A program made the translations under genes and the position numbers. This document shows, piece by piece, positions 31,646-41,060 of a DNA stretch of 64,000 nt. The notes under the pieces are model-generated. The model was not told the origin of the DNA, did not search any database, and saw only the letters and a program-made list of their open reading frames with translations. The stretch covers positions 1 to 64,000 of the forward strand of contig JAVEUP010000007.1 of the NCBI GenBank assembly GCA_034005525.1, written 5' to 3'. The stretch is from PWXP01 sp034005525. Its GTDB lineage: Bacteria; Planctomycetota; Planctomycetia; Pirellulales; Thermoguttaceae. How positions within the stretch are numbered: the first letter of the stretch is position 1; the number at the start of each line of letters is the position of its first letter.

Positions 31646-34027
31646 ATGATGCGGCTTGTGTATTGGCTCCTTTTCGCGAGTCTCGTTCTTGTCGGCGAGG
31701 CTCGTTCTGAAGATGCGAAGACCTCTCCCGTTTGGCTGGATTCTGCGCCGCTGGCGGACCGGAACCTGGTTGTTGTGCTGGACGGCGGAGGTTCGCTCCG
31801 GGTCGATGTCCTGGGCGAACGGCTGTTCCGCGTTCGCTACAGCAAGACCGGGCAGTGGACGGAATCGGCATTGAATCGCTATGGCGTCTTCGCCAACGCC
31901 TTCCCGGATGTCGCGTTCGAGCGGTTGCAGACTGACGTCGCTACCACGATCGCCACGAAGCAGGCCAGGCTCACCGTCAACGGCAAAGACGGAGCAATCA
32001 CTCTGGCCGGCGCCGACGGGGCCCCGATCATCGAACAGGCCGCCCCGACTTATGAGACGGGCGGCGGCTACGAAATGCGCTTCGCACTCGCCCAAGACGA
32101 ACGGCTGTACGGCTTGGGCGATGTCTGTCGCGACAACATCATGCGCCGTGGCGGCAGCTACGAAATCTGGGTCCTCAATGTAACGTCGTACATTCCCATT
32201 CCGGTGGTCCTCAGCAACCGGGGGTGGGGCCTGCTGATGAATACCACCTGGCGCAACACGATCGATGTTGGCAAGAGCGATCCGGATCGGCTAATCTGCA
32301 CTGCGCCGCGGAGCGACCTGGATTATTACTTGTTCTGCGGTCCCGATTACCGCGGCCTCTTGGACGCCTACACGTCGCTCACCGGGCGCCCGGCGCTTCT
32401 GCCTGTCTGGGGCTACGGCCACACGTACGTGGCGAACGAAAACATCGACGCGTTCAACATGATGAACGAGGCGGTAACGTTTCGGCGCGAAGGCATTCCA
32501 TGCGACGTGTTTGGTCTGGAGCCCGGTTGGATGTCGAAACACTACGACTTCAGCACGGAGAAGAAGTGGCATCCCGAGCGGTTCCCCATCCCACATTGGG
32601 CTCCCAAGGGACCGCACACGTTCTTTGGCGCGTTGAAGCGAAAGGGCTTCAAGCTCAGCCTTTGGCTCTGCTGCGACTACGACTTGGGCGTGTATGAGGA
32701 ACAGCAGCTTGCGGAAAAGAACGTGGCTGACGCAGGCGATAAGAGCGGTGCAGCGGCAGCCGCGGTCGACGTGGAGAAGGGTTTCGTTGACGAAAGGTTG
32801 AGCAAGCCGGCCGAGCCGAAGCAAGATGCCAACGCTCAACCGGCCGGACCGCAGGCGCTGGAACCGTGGTTCGAGCACCTGAAGACGTTTGTCGATCAGG
32901 GCGCCTCCGCATTCAAGCTCGACGGTTCCGCACAGGTGATCGAACATCCGAAGCGCGAGTGGGGCAACGGCATGACCGACGAGGAGATGCACAACCTATA
33001 CCCGGTCATCTATGCCAAGCAGATGGCTTACGGTTTCGAGGATCACACCAGCCGGCGCGCCATGGTGTACTCCGCCGGCGGGTATGCCGGCGTGCAGCAG
33101 TACGTTGCGACTTGGGCTGGCGACACGGGCGGGGGCAAACGCCCGCTGGCTTCTATGCTGAACCTGGCGTTTTCCGGCCATTCCAACCATTCCTGCGACA
33201 TGGCGGTAACCAACGTCGAAGGGCTTCACTTCGGATTCCTGCAAACCTGGGCGCAACAGAACAACTGGGATTATTGGTATCAGCCCTGGTATCTGGAGGA
33301 AAGGGAGACGGCCGCATACCGCCAATACGCCCGGCTTCGCTACAAGCTATTGCCTTATCTCTACTCGACGGCGGCCGAAGCCGCGCTGACCGGTTACCCG
33401 GTTATGCGCGCCATGCCGATGGTTTACCCCGATGATCCGGCCTGGGATTCCGCCATGTCGCAGTACATGCTGGGCGACTTCCTTTTGGTCTCGGCCTTCT
33501 CCAAGGAGGTCCGTCTGCCTGAAGGCGGCTGGATCGACTTCTTCACGGGCAAGCGAATCCGCGGGCCGGCCACGGTTCCCGTAGAGACAACGCCCGAGCG
33601 CGGCGGCGCGCTGATGGTCAAAGACGGCGCCATCATTCCCACCTGGCCGCCTTGTGAGCACGTGGAAAGGGGATGGTCGCCGGAAGTGGGCCTGCTCGTC
33701 TACCCGGCGGCGCACAGCACCTTCACACTTCACGAAGACGACGGCCAAAGCCTCGACTACCGCCAAGGGAAGTTCGCTCGCACGCTCCTCACCTGCGAAA
33801 CTGAAAACGAGACCGTCAAGCTGACCATCGGCCCCCGGGAAGGCAGCTATGCCGGCATGCCGTCCACTCGCGACTTTGCCGTCACCATCCACCTGCCCAG
33901 GCGACCTGAAACCGTCAAACTCGATGGCGAGACGTTGGCTGATATTCCATGGGACGAAGCGGCGTCGGCTGCCACCGTCAAGATTCCCGCCTGCGGCAAC
34001 GCGGCGCGGGTATTGACGATCAAGTGA
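31646..34027 (+). CDS. Secreted GH31 alpha-glycosidase (alpha-xylosidase/glucosidase-like)
   Basis: Predicted as 793 residues from the ATG at 31646, with GGAGG eight bases upstream and a signal peptide (RLVYWLLFASLVLVGEARS). An N-terminal beta-sandwich precedes the (beta/alpha)8 barrel. The catalytic nucleophile is likely Asp in AFKLDG near residue 426, as in KTDFGE-type GH31 enzymes, and the acid/base is Asp in TWAGD near 494. PVWGYGHTYVANENI and MSRYMLGDFLL-like segments are family-typical, and a C-terminal beta-domain closes the fold. An Ala/Lys/Pro-rich insert (about 355-405) interrupts the barrel. Substrate is not assignable by eye; xyloside or glucoside are likeliest. Confidence 0.9.
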   Translation: MMRLVYWLLFASLVLVGEARSEDAKTSPVWLDSAPLADRNLVVVLDGGGSLRVDVLGERLFRVRYSKTGQWTESALNRYGVFANAFPDVAFERLQTDVATTIATKQARLTVNGKDGAITLAGADGAPIIEQAAPTYETGGGYEMRFALAQDERLYGLGDVCRDNIMRRGGSYEIWVLNVTSYIPIPVVLSNRGWGLLMNTTWRNTIDVGKSDPDRLICTAPRSDLDYYLFCGPDYRGLLDAYTSLTGRPALLPVWGYGHTYVANENIDAFNMMNEAVTFRREGIPCDVFGLEPGWMSKHYDFSTEKKWHPERFPIPHWAPKGPHTFFGALKRKGFKLSLWLCCDYDLGVYEEQQLAEKNVADAGDKSGAAAAAVDVEKGFVDERLSKPAEPKQDANAQPAGPQALEPWFEHLKTFVDQGASAFKLDGSAQVIEHPKREWGNGMTDEEMHNLYPVIYAKQMAYGFEDHTSRRAMVYSAGGYAGVQQYVATWAGDTGGGKRPLASMLNLAFSGHSNHSCDMAVTNVEGLHFGFLQTWAQQNNWDYWYQPWYLEERETAAYRQYARLRYKLLPYLYSTAAEAALTGYPVMRAMPMVYPDDPAWDSAMSQYMLGDFLLVSAFSKEVRLPEGGWIDFFTGKRIRGPATVPVETTPERGGALMVKDGAIIPTWPPCEHVERGWSPEVGLLVYPAAHSTFTLHEDDGQSLDYRQGKFARTLLTCETENETVKLTIGPREGSYAGMPSTRDFAVTIHLPRRPETVKLDGETLADIPWDEAASAATVKIPACGNAARVLTIK

Positions 34028-34090
34028 CAAGGCCGGCACGAAGTCGGTGGGGCAACGGGCGGATGCCGGTCTTCTGCTGGGCGCGGCGTC

Positions 34091-35116
34091 TCATCCCCGC
34101 CACGCCGCTTGGTACGACATTCCCAACCCGAGGATCTTCTGGAGCAGTGCCTCGTAAGACATGCCCATGGCCTCGGCCGATTCGGCGAAATCCTCGCCGT
34201 ACTCCAGGTTGGGGTTTGGGTTGGCTTCGAGCACGTAAACCCGCCCGTCGTTGCGCATGCGCAAATCGAGCCGGGCATACCCGCTCAGCGAGAGCGCCCG
34301 ATAGACGCGTTTGCACAGACGGACGATCCGCTCCTCGGCGCCGGGCGGAAGGTCCCTGGCCGCCCGCGTGCGGATTCCGTGCTTCTTCTGATAATCCGGA
34401 TTGAACTTCACGCGCGCCGTGGCGATTCGCTGCACGTTCTCGGGCATTTTGGTGAAGAGCATTTCCCAAACGGGGAACGTCTGAAGCCGGCGGTTTCCGA
34501 TAACGCCGACGTACAGTTCGCGGCCGTCGATGTAGTGCTCGGCAATGGCGTCGGTCTGCACCTGGTCATGGATGAAACTCACCCGATCGAGGAACTTCTC
34601 CTCGCTGGTAACGACCGACGCTTGGGAAATACCGAGGGAAGCCTCTTCCACGGACGACTTCACGAGCAACGGGAACCTGAGGAACCTTGGCCGCTTCACG
34701 ACCTGACGGCGTGGAAAGACGGCGAATCGCGGCGTCGGAATGCGGTGGTACAGCAGGATTTGCTTGCAGAGTGCCTTGTCATGGGCCAGCATCAATCCCC
34801 GTGGATTGCAGCCCGTGTACACCTGGCGCATCAATTCGAGGTACGCCACCACGTATTGATCGTAAACCGCGACGCCGTGAAACTCCTCGAGCAGGTTAAA
34901 GTGGACGTGTGGTTTGAAGTCGAGGATCTTGCGGCGGATGACTCCCAGTTCATCGCGCACGCCCAGCGGCTGGGCGTCGTGCCCCATTTCGCGCAAGGTG
35001 GTCAATACGTCGAATTCGGACTTCCAGCGGGCGATCTCCTTGTCGGAATATCCGGCAAGCGTCTCCGGCGGGACAAGATCTTCATGCATCAGGACAACAA
35101 CACGGCGGGTTTTCAT
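34091..35116 (-). CDS. ATP-grasp ligase, D-Ala-D-Ala-ligase-like
   Basis: A 341-residue ATP-grasp enzyme. The N-terminal part (LVPPETLAGY, HVHFNLLEEFHG, MLAHDKALCKQILL) resembles D-alanine ligases. The ATP-binding core follows (PLLVKSSVEEASLGIS) and the metal-binding end is YARLDLRMRNDG then VLEANPNPNLE near residue 295. It should form a carboxylate-amine bond at the expense of ATP; the substrate is unknown. A true Ddl would be somewhat shorter with a different C-terminus. It follows the metallopeptidase gene by 45 bases, making the two a likely biochemical pair. The last gene of the operon, convergent with GH31. Confidence 0.85.
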   Translation of the reverse strand: MKTRRVVVLMHEDLVPPETLAGYSDKEIARWKSEFDVLTTLREMGHDAQPLGVRDELGVIRRKILDFKPHVHFNLLEEFHGVAVYDQYVVAYLELMRQVYTGCNPRGLMLAHDKALCKQILLYHRIPTPRFAVFPRRQVVKRPRFLRFPLLVKSSVEEASLGISQASVVTSEEKFLDRVSFIHDQVQTDAIAEHYIDGRELYVGVIGNRRLQTFPVWEMLFTKMPENVQRIATARVKFNPDYQKKHGIRTRAARDLPPGAEERIVRLCKRVYRALSLSGYARLDLRMRNDGRVYVLEANPNPNLEYGEDFAESAEAMGMSYEALLQKILGLGMSYQAAWRG

Positions 35117-35161
35117 GGATGCTGTCGAGACCGAAAGGGGGTGTGCCTGATCAGTTTTCCG

Positions 35162-36244
35162 TTACAGGGCTACTCGGTGGCGCCCGCTGTGCAGGTAATT
35201 CATCGTTTGCATGGTGAGCATGACCAATGCGTCGCGTTTGGCCTGGTCGAACGGTTTGTCAAGACGCAGATCGAGGTCCCGGCACCGCTCGATCATTTCG
35301 CCCAGGACCTGGTCGATCGTGTACTGGTACTCGCCCGTCCACAGCGAGACAACCCGCCGGACTTCCGGCCGGATGCGACGAAGGAATCCGACGGCGCTTC
35401 GCCGGCCATTGCCGGTGCTCTGCCGAGGGTCCGCGAAGAGCTTGCGCAGGTCGCGATCGTAGAATTCCGGGTAGTCGATTCCGTATCGGGCGCGTTTCTC
35501 GGCGTAATGGTCCGCAATGGTCTTGCGGATTTCGCGAAGTGGGGCAATCCGCCGCCGCGAGCGTACGAGCGGGCGGGTGTTCTTGATCTCGTCCATGAGT
35601 TCGTCGACATAGCGCAGCTTCTTCAGGGCCGGCCAGCCGCGATACTGGCTGCGCCACCGGGATCGGGGACGCAGCCATACGGCGAACGTCTCGGCAAAAT
35701 CCTCCGCCGGATGGCTTTGGGCGTACCACGAATCGAGGTGCAGTACGTAGCTCTTGCTATACGGCTTCGGCTGGTAGTAATCGGGGTATGCCTGCGAATA
35801 CGGACCGAACATCTCGCGCCAGCGGCGCCGAAAGTGCAGCCGGTAAGCGGTATCGAGCGCGTGGCCTGCTTCGTGCCGAAGAATGCGCATACACCACTCC
35901 TGAGTGCCTCCCTCAACCTCGAGCATTTGCTTGCGTTCCAACCGCTCCAGACGGGGATGGGCCAGGTAGAAGGGTATTGCAATGCCCGGAATCCCGTCCT
36001 GCGAGAACCACTCGTCGGAAAGCCAGCAGTGCGGGCGGAAAACAATCTCGCGTGCCTCCAGTTCTTCGTACAATCGCTCGATGCGGCGTTCGATGACGGG
36101 GCCGACCGATTTCAGCCCCAGGTCGCAAATTCGCAACTGCAGCAGTTCGGAATCAATGTAATCCTCCCAGAAGAATCCGGGGCTGGCGTTCGACTTTGAC
36201 GGACGGCTCCTCCCTGCGCGGGACCCGCAACTGACTCGCGACAC
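35162..36244 (-). CDS. Putative zinc metallopeptidase (Mx-type)
   Basis: A 360-residue product. The GTG at 36244 has a strong AGGAGG upstream. The zinc motif RHEAGHALD lies near residue 124 and a likely third ligand in EDFAETFAVWL about 60 residues on, matching the gluzincin pattern HEXXH...E. Flanking aromatic blocks (PYSQAYPDYYQPKPYSKSY) are typical of the putative zinc-binding metallopeptidase (Peptidase_Mx) group. No signal peptide is present, so it is probably cytoplasmic. A paired ATP-grasp gene suggests that it matures or degrades the product of the ligase, or acts on a ligated peptide. Confidence 0.8.
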   Translation of the reverse strand: MSRVSCGSRAGRSRPSKSNASPGFFWEDYIDSELLQLRICDLGLKSVGPVIERRIERLYEELEAREIVFRPHCWLSDEWFSQDGIPGIAIPFYLAHPRLERLERKQMLEVEGGTQEWCMRILRHEAGHALDTAYRLHFRRRWREMFGPYSQAYPDYYQPKPYSKSYVLHLDSWYAQSHPAEDFAETFAVWLRPRSRWRSQYRGWPALKKLRYVDELMDEIKNTRPLVRSRRRIAPLREIRKTIADHYAEKRARYGIDYPEFYDRDLRKLFADPRQSTGNGRRSAVGFLRRIRPEVRRVVSLWTGEYQYTIDQVLGEMIERCRDLDLRLDKPFDQAKRDALVMLTMQTMNYLHSGRHRVAL

Positions 36245-36409
36245 GGCACTTTTCCTCCTGCCAAATGACGGCGATCGACCATTGGCGCCGCTGAAATACC
36301 TGCTTCAGCGAATACCCTATGCAAATAATAGGGCGAAAACCCGATTGCGCCAACCGGAGTTTGCGGCATGTGGGTGCTGGAGCAGTCTCTCCCGCTCGCC
36401 TCCAAAGAC

Positions 36410-37276
36410 CTACCGCAGCCCCGGAGCCGCCTGTGTGCCCATGTTCAGGAACTGGATGAGACACACCATATCGGCGTTGAAGGCCATGCCGCGAGCGCCG
36501 GGCTGGAGGTCAAAACCTTCCGCCCGCCCCTGCCGCACAAACGGATCGGGCAGCACGCTCGACATGTGAAACAGCACGCGTGCCAGCTCGTCGGGGAGGT
36601 AGTCGTCGCGGGCGGGAAACATGAACGGTTCGGCTGCTGTGACGGAAAGATGGCAGTTTAACAAGAGCACGTGCCCATCCTCGGTTGCCAGGTTCCGAAC
36701 CGCCTCAGCGTAGGGGATGGGGTCGCCATCTTGCGACTCGCCGTCGGAAATATGGATAACAATGGGCGGGAAACTCCGTGGATGCTCCTGAATCCAGTGG
36801 CTGAGCAACTGGTGGGCGTGGTAGAGCATGTGGCACATCGGGGTTCCTCCCTCGGCAACCGGGTCCACCCAGACGGGCACTTCGCATGGGATTTCGATCA
36901 TCTGGCCCGTCTGGTCGTCGGGAATATACCGGGGCTGGGTGTCGATCCGTGCCGGTTGGGCCCCGATTTCGGTAATCGAAACGATGGGCCGGCCGGCCAG
37001 GTGCCCGGAAAGCGCCGACTGGATGATCGGGTTCGCTTGTTGATCGGTTCGGTAACCGAACACGCCGATGTCCATCCAGTCCTTGATGCCTTCGTCGCCA
37101 CTGGCACGAATAGCCATGTTTTCGAGCCAGCCGTTAATGGCCGTGGCCAGCTCGTCGCACTTCCGGCGTTGCGAGTTTCCCAGTGTCTCATCCATCGAGA
37201 ACGACTGATCCAGGAGAAACAGGAAGCACGCCTTGTTCTGGCGGCTGATCTCTTGCGTATAAGGCGCCCGCGGCAT
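36410..37276 (-). CDS. vWA-domain protein, YegL-like
   Basis: A 288-residue protein with the complete MIDAS start FLLDQSFSMDE (D23-x-S25-x-S27) and further MIDAS residues in GGTPM and ISDGES. There is no signal peptide or membrane segment, so it is cytoplasmic, and GAGGAG precedes the ATG. It resembles the vWA member of YegI/K/L-like sets, which accompany a kinase and a PP2C phosphatase. It lies 102 bases downstream of the kinase gene and 165 upstream of the metallopeptidase gene. The C-terminal segment (GMAFNADMVCLIQFLNMGTQ) is typical of this subgroup. Confidence 0.88.
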   Translation of the reverse strand: MPRAPYTQEISRQNKACFLFLLDQSFSMDETLGNSQRRKCDELATAINGWLENMAIRASGDEGIKDWMDIGVFGYRTDQQANPIIQSALSGHLAGRPIVSITEIGAQPARIDTQPRYIPDDQTGQMIEIPCEVPVWVDPVAEGGTPMCHMLYHAHQLLSHWIQEHPRSFPPIVIHISDGESQDGDPIPYAEAVRNLATEDGHVLLLNCHLSVTAAEPFMFPARDDYLPDELARVLFHMSSVLPDPFVRQGRAEGFDLQPGARGMAFNADMVCLIQFLNMGTQAAPGLR

Positions 37277-37378
37277 ACCATGCTCCTCGATCTACAGAAC
37301 CTGTAACTTCTTACGACGGACAGTCCTTATTAGGTGCCACGTCAACAAATTCGTCTGCTTTCTACCGCCCACGAGGCA

Positions 37379-39799
37379 TCAGGAATCCCCTCGTGCAGCG
37401 TCCTTTTTCTCCCCTTGCTCTTGCCCCTGCGACTGTGCTGTCTCGCTTCCGCGTCCGGCAAAAATCGACCACTTTCCAAGCCCCCACTTCGAGGTCATGC
37501 GAAGCCTCCCAATGGAAATGGGGGGGCCCTGGATTACCTCGAATCCCAAATCGATCAGCGCCCAGACGGCCACATGAGCCCCCAACCATTCCGCCTGGAC
37601 CGGCAGGCGCACCCGGTCGCCATCGGCTGCGTACCGATCCCGCTCAACAATGGCGGTATGGAACGTAGCCATTGTGTCGGGATCGTCTCCCGCGGCCGGT
37701 TCTCCGGGGCTGAGGGTCAGGAGGCAACGGTCGATGAACCGGCTGTCGGGCCAGTTCCACCGCAGGAGGAACGCGCGGGCCGTTTGATCCTCGGCGGTAA
37801 TTCCTCCCCACCCGGCTACTCGTCGGAGCCCCATGCGTTTCGGCGGCAGGACCTCTTGGATCGTCCATTCGCGTAGGAGTTTTTGGTACGGCCCGAAACG
37901 GTCGGGCAACCGTCGAATCAACGGGGCATCGAAGTACTCGAAGAACTTCCTCGGCTGGCCATCGCGCAACGCGTCCTCCAGGTGGGGCAATCGCTCGACT
38001 CGCTGCCGGGCGGCATCGATCTGCTCCCGCCAGGATTTGGGGAAGCTATCCGTCGCGAAAACGGCATCGGCCGCCGCCAGTTGAACTGCTTCAGCATCGC
38101 CCCGCTCGGCTGCTTGTGCAATTTCGCGCAGCAATTCAACTCGCCGCCGGGCTGCCTTGACCTTGGCGCGCCAGGGTTGGGCTTCGGGACAATCGTCCAG
38201 CCTGCCCTTTCGCCACAAGTCCAGGAGGCGGGCATCGTGCTCGTCGTGGGGCAGTTCGGCCGGTATTTGGCCCAGTTCGCGCAACAGGGGGGCGCGCAGC
38301 TTGGCCAAGGCGATGCGTTCTCGCTGCTCGCCGGGAATGATTTGTTCGCCCCCGACTTCGATCAGCGAGCGTCCTGCGGCAAGGATGGCCGCTTCCGATC
38401 GGGGGTTGGCAATGGCCTGCTCAAGCCGCTGGCCGGCCTGGGTTCTACGCCGTGCCTGGTCCACGCGGGGTGCAAGGCTGTAGCGGTATCCCTGAGGGAG
38501 ACGCGATGCGGCCTCGGTTAGCGCTTGCTCGCCCGCCACGGTCATTTGCCCTCCCATCTGCTGGGCCAAGTGGCAAATACGGTCGACGGCGGTTACGCGG
38601 CGCCGGGCCTCGGCAACGCGAACCCGCTCCTGTTCGGCCGCTGCAAGGCCGGCAAAGAGCTGCTCGTTCCACGCGTCGACAATACGGCGGTCGCATTGCT
38701 CACTGGTTTCGTGCGGGATGCGCTGGAACGCTTTCCATGCCTGCTGGCGACAGACATGCTCATAAGCCTGGTGGATGAGGGGTTTCAGGCTTTCGGGGGC
38801 ATCGCGAAAATGGCCGCGGCGATTCAAGAGTTTGACGGCCGCATCCCAGTAACCCTCTTTCAGCAATTGCTCCACCTTGGCATAGGAACCCGCCAGATGG
38901 CTCAGGGGTGGAATCTGATCCATACGCATATGGACTAAATCGCACATGCGGTCGACCAGTTGCTGCACTTCGGCGTCGCGAAGATTGTGCAAGTCGTGAT
39001 ACAACGCGGAAGAGGCCGGATTACAGATGTCGTCGGAGCGAAACAACAGCTTATCATATCCGGCAACCATGACGTGCTTCTGCCACAAGCCGGGGTCGGC
39101 CGCAAGGGATCGCAGCGCCGTGTAGATGACCAGCTCGGAAAAGTGATCGAGGTCGAGGGCGAGGAGGGTATTCTCGTTTCGCGCCGGATGCTGATATGGC
39201 TGAACGCCCACTTCCAGGTTGCGGCGGCCTACCAGGGCCGGGACGCACAGGCAGTCGTAGTCGACCAGCTTCAGTTGCCCCTGCTCGTCGACCATAACAT
39301 TGGCATGCTGCAGATCGCCGTGCGCCACCGATGCGTCGCTCAACTCCTTGGCCACCGCAAGCCATTTCTCGGCGGCGTGCGCAAGGGCGGCGGAATTACC
39401 CTCGAGGCACCGGGCCTGCACCCACTGGAAAAGGGTGTCGCCTTGCACCCATTCCATCAGGATCAGAGGATACCATTTCCCGTCGCTGGCCGAGCGGATG
39501 GCGGAATCGCGGTATTCGAAGTCGCACAGGCACGTGAGCCGGCGGGCCTTCAAATAGGCGGAAATCTGGTTGTAACGCTCGCGCCGCTCCGGCGACTCGG
39601 TAGTGAACACGCGCACGGCAAACGGATTCTGCCCGTACACGTCCGTCGCCTTGTAGACCACGGCGAACGCGCCCGCCCACGGCCGAGGCTGCCCCTGGGC
39701 ATTCTTCTGAACCACGCACTGCTGCAACACCGGATCGCGGAAAGCGAGTTGCGGATTCTGCAGCATCACGCTGAAATGTGAGGCCAAAGGCCAGGCCAT
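37379..39799 (-). CDS. YegI-like protein kinase with coiled-coil C-terminus
   Basis: Predicted as 806 residues from the ATG at 39799 (GGAG ten bases upstream), which begins MAWPLASHFSVMLQNP; the frame is open 121 codons further but that part crosses repeat DNA. The kinase-like domain (about 25-290) has loop GAFAVVYKAT, catalytic HGDLQHANVMVD and metal-binding DYDCLC, an atypical motif in place of DFG. About 300 residues of Arg/Glu/Ala-rich helices follow, then a C-terminal beta-rich region. This resembles E. coli YegI. With the vWA protein downstream and a PP2C nearby, it should form a phospho-signalling module of unknown output. A TTGACA promoter lies upstream. Confidence 0.82.
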   Translation of the reverse strand: MAWPLASHFSVMLQNPQLAFRDPVLQQCVVQKNAQGQPRPWAGAFAVVYKATDVYGQNPFAVRVFTTESPERRERYNQISAYLKARRLTCLCDFEYRDSAIRSASDGKWYPLILMEWVQGDTLFQWVQARCLEGNSAALAHAAEKWLAVAKELSDASVAHGDLQHANVMVDEQGQLKLVDYDCLCVPALVGRRNLEVGVQPYQHPARNENTLLALDLDHFSELVIYTALRSLAADPGLWQKHVMVAGYDKLLFRSDDICNPASSALYHDLHNLRDAEVQQLVDRMCDLVHMRMDQIPPLSHLAGSYAKVEQLLKEGYWDAAVKLLNRRGHFRDAPESLKPLIHQAYEHVCRQQAWKAFQRIPHETSEQCDRRIVDAWNEQLFAGLAAAEQERVRVAEARRRVTAVDRICHLAQQMGGQMTVAGEQALTEAASRLPQGYRYSLAPRVDQARRRTQAGQRLEQAIANPRSEAAILAAGRSLIEVGGEQIIPGEQRERIALAKLRAPLLRELGQIPAELPHDEHDARLLDLWRKGRLDDCPEAQPWRAKVKAARRRVELLREIAQAAERGDAEAVQLAAADAVFATDSFPKSWREQIDAARQRVERLPHLEDALRDGQPRKFFEYFDAPLIRRLPDRFGPYQKLLREWTIQEVLPPKRMGLRRVAGWGGITAEDQTARAFLLRWNWPDSRFIDRCLLTLSPGEPAAGDDPDTMATFHTAIVERDRYAADGDRVRLPVQAEWLGAHVAVWALIDLGFEVIQGPPISIGRLRMTSKWGLGKWSIFAGRGSETAQSQGQEQGEKKDAARGDS

Positions 39800-39983
39800 A
39801 TTCTGAAATCTCCAAAACGCCGAGCGGGACGGGAACCTTTGCCCGCCGGACCACACTCGTGGTGGGCAGGTTCCGCGTTTCCGTGGCGAGGGGGACGGGC
39901 ATCGCTTGCCGGAACCGCCCTTAAGGGGCTCGGCGTCAAGGCGCCAGTCCCCCGCGGTTCGTGCCCGCTGCAAAACTAGCACG

Positions 39984-40012
39984 ATTGTCGCGTCATACCG
40001 GCCCCGTGTCAA
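39984..40012 (-). promoter_or_regulatory. Sigma-70-like promoter for the kinase-vWA-peptidase-ligase operon
   Basis: On the minus strand TTGACA (40007-40012), 17 bases, then GACAAT (39984-39989). Start near 39977; the leader is about 180 bases. The repeat element 40025-40167 lies just upstream. Confidence 0.55.
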
Positions 40013-40024
40013 CATCATGACGAT

Positions 40025-40167
40025 GTAGGGTGGTGACAAGCAAGCCAAACCCCTGGTGGGCCTTCGGTCGCTTGGCCGGGCATGCTTCCAGCCCGCGGCG
40101 TGCAAACCACCCCGGGCGTGGCTTGCGCAGACCCACCAAGGACTTACGCGACCTTGTCCCACCCTAC
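40025..40167. repeat. Palindromic element upstream of the kinase operon
   Basis: Outer arms GTAGGGTGGTGACAAG (40025-40040) and CTTGTCCCACCCTAC (40153-40167) pair with one unpaired base. The arm start (GTAGGGTGG) matches that of the elements at 24273 and 41061. The interior includes further complementary pieces around GGTGGGC and GACCCACC. The rest of 39800-40204 holds only the promoter. Confidence 0.65.
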
Positions 40168-40204
40168 CTATCGTGAATCAGCCGTTTTAGCCGGAATGGC
40201 ACCC

Positions 40205-41047
40205 CTACATGCCGTTCGCCCGCAAATACTCGGCGCTCTTCTTGAGGATATCCTCCGAGCCGATGATTTCGAGCGTTGAGCTTTCGATTGGGGCGTCGCG
40301 CAGAACGTCGCAAACGCCTCTGATGTCGATCACGCCGTCGCCCAGCGCGATGGTCGAGAAGCCGCAACCCCACTCCGTACCCCGCTTCGGTTCCCATTCG
40401 GCCGACAGGTCCTTCCAGTGAACGTGGTGAATCTTGTCCTTGAACACGCGGGCCATTTCCACCGGGTCGGCGCCGCCCAGCCACGAATTGCCCGTATCGA
40501 GGTTCACGCCCAGCGATTCCGGGTTGCCCAGCATATCGAACACATCCTGAATTCCGCGGATCGAATCGGTAATCGGTCCGTGCGGCTCCAATAGGATGCG
40601 CACGCCATAGTCCTCGGCCATGCGGACGGGCGAGTACAGCTTCTCGGCCGTCACGAACACCCGCTGCTCGTAGGTGAGGTTCTGCGCCCACTCCGACCGC
40701 GGGTCGGTTTCCGTGGTGACCACGTCCTTGATGCCGATGGCCGCAGCGAATTTCACGGCTTTCATGATCTCGGCCGTACCGAACAGACCCGGGTTGCTCG
40801 GCTCGAGGAGCATGGCGTGGGCGCATACGGTCGCCGGCGTCATGCCGTACTTGTCGAACAACCGCTTGACCTCAAACGGGTTGTCGTCGAGGCTCACCGT
40901 GGGCGAGAAGCCGGCCGATCCGAGCATGCTGCCGCCGGCGTTGGTGTCGGTGATGTCGGCATGGGTGAATCCCATCGCTTTGGCCCGCGCCAGCTGCCGC
41001 TCCACGCTTGCAAACGGTTCAATCAGAAGGAATACGCCAATGTTCAC
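40205..41047 (-). CDS. Sugar phosphate isomerase/epimerase-like TIM-barrel protein
   Basis: Predicted as 280 residues from the GTG at 41047 with AAGGA upstream; the ATG at 41218 would add a stretch that is repeat DNA. It has the xylose-isomerase-like/AP-endonuclease-2 barrel: GFTHADITD, VTTETDP, ILLEPHGPI, VNLDTGNSWLGG, HVHWKDL and a late TLEIIG, with Glu, Asp and His as metal ligands. There is no export signal, unlike its neighbour at 41262. These enzymes interconvert keto and aldo sugars or inositol intermediates; the substrate is unassigned. It forms a set with the isomerase-like protein at 41262 and the oxidoreductase at 42464. Confidence 0.85.
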   Translation of the reverse strand: MNIGVFLLIEPFASVERQLARAKAMGFTHADITDTNAGGSMLGSAGFSPTVSLDDNPFEVKRLFDKYGMTPATVCAHAMLLEPSNPGLFGTAEIMKAVKFAAAIGIKDVVTTETDPRSEWAQNLTYEQRVFVTAEKLYSPVRMAEDYGVRILLEPHGPITDSIRGIQDVFDMLGNPESLGVNLDTGNSWLGGADPVEMARVFKDKIHHVHWKDLSAEWEPKRGTEWGCGFSTIALGDGVIDIRGVCDVLRDAPIESSTLEIIGSEDILKKSAEYLRANGM

Positions 41048-41060
41048 TTGTTGGTCCTTT

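Noticed and set aside
39800..40162. 121-codon N-terminal extension of the YegI-like kinase
   Set aside because: The sequence is repeat DNA and a promoter; composition is unlike the kinase and the internal start has its own ribosome-binding site.
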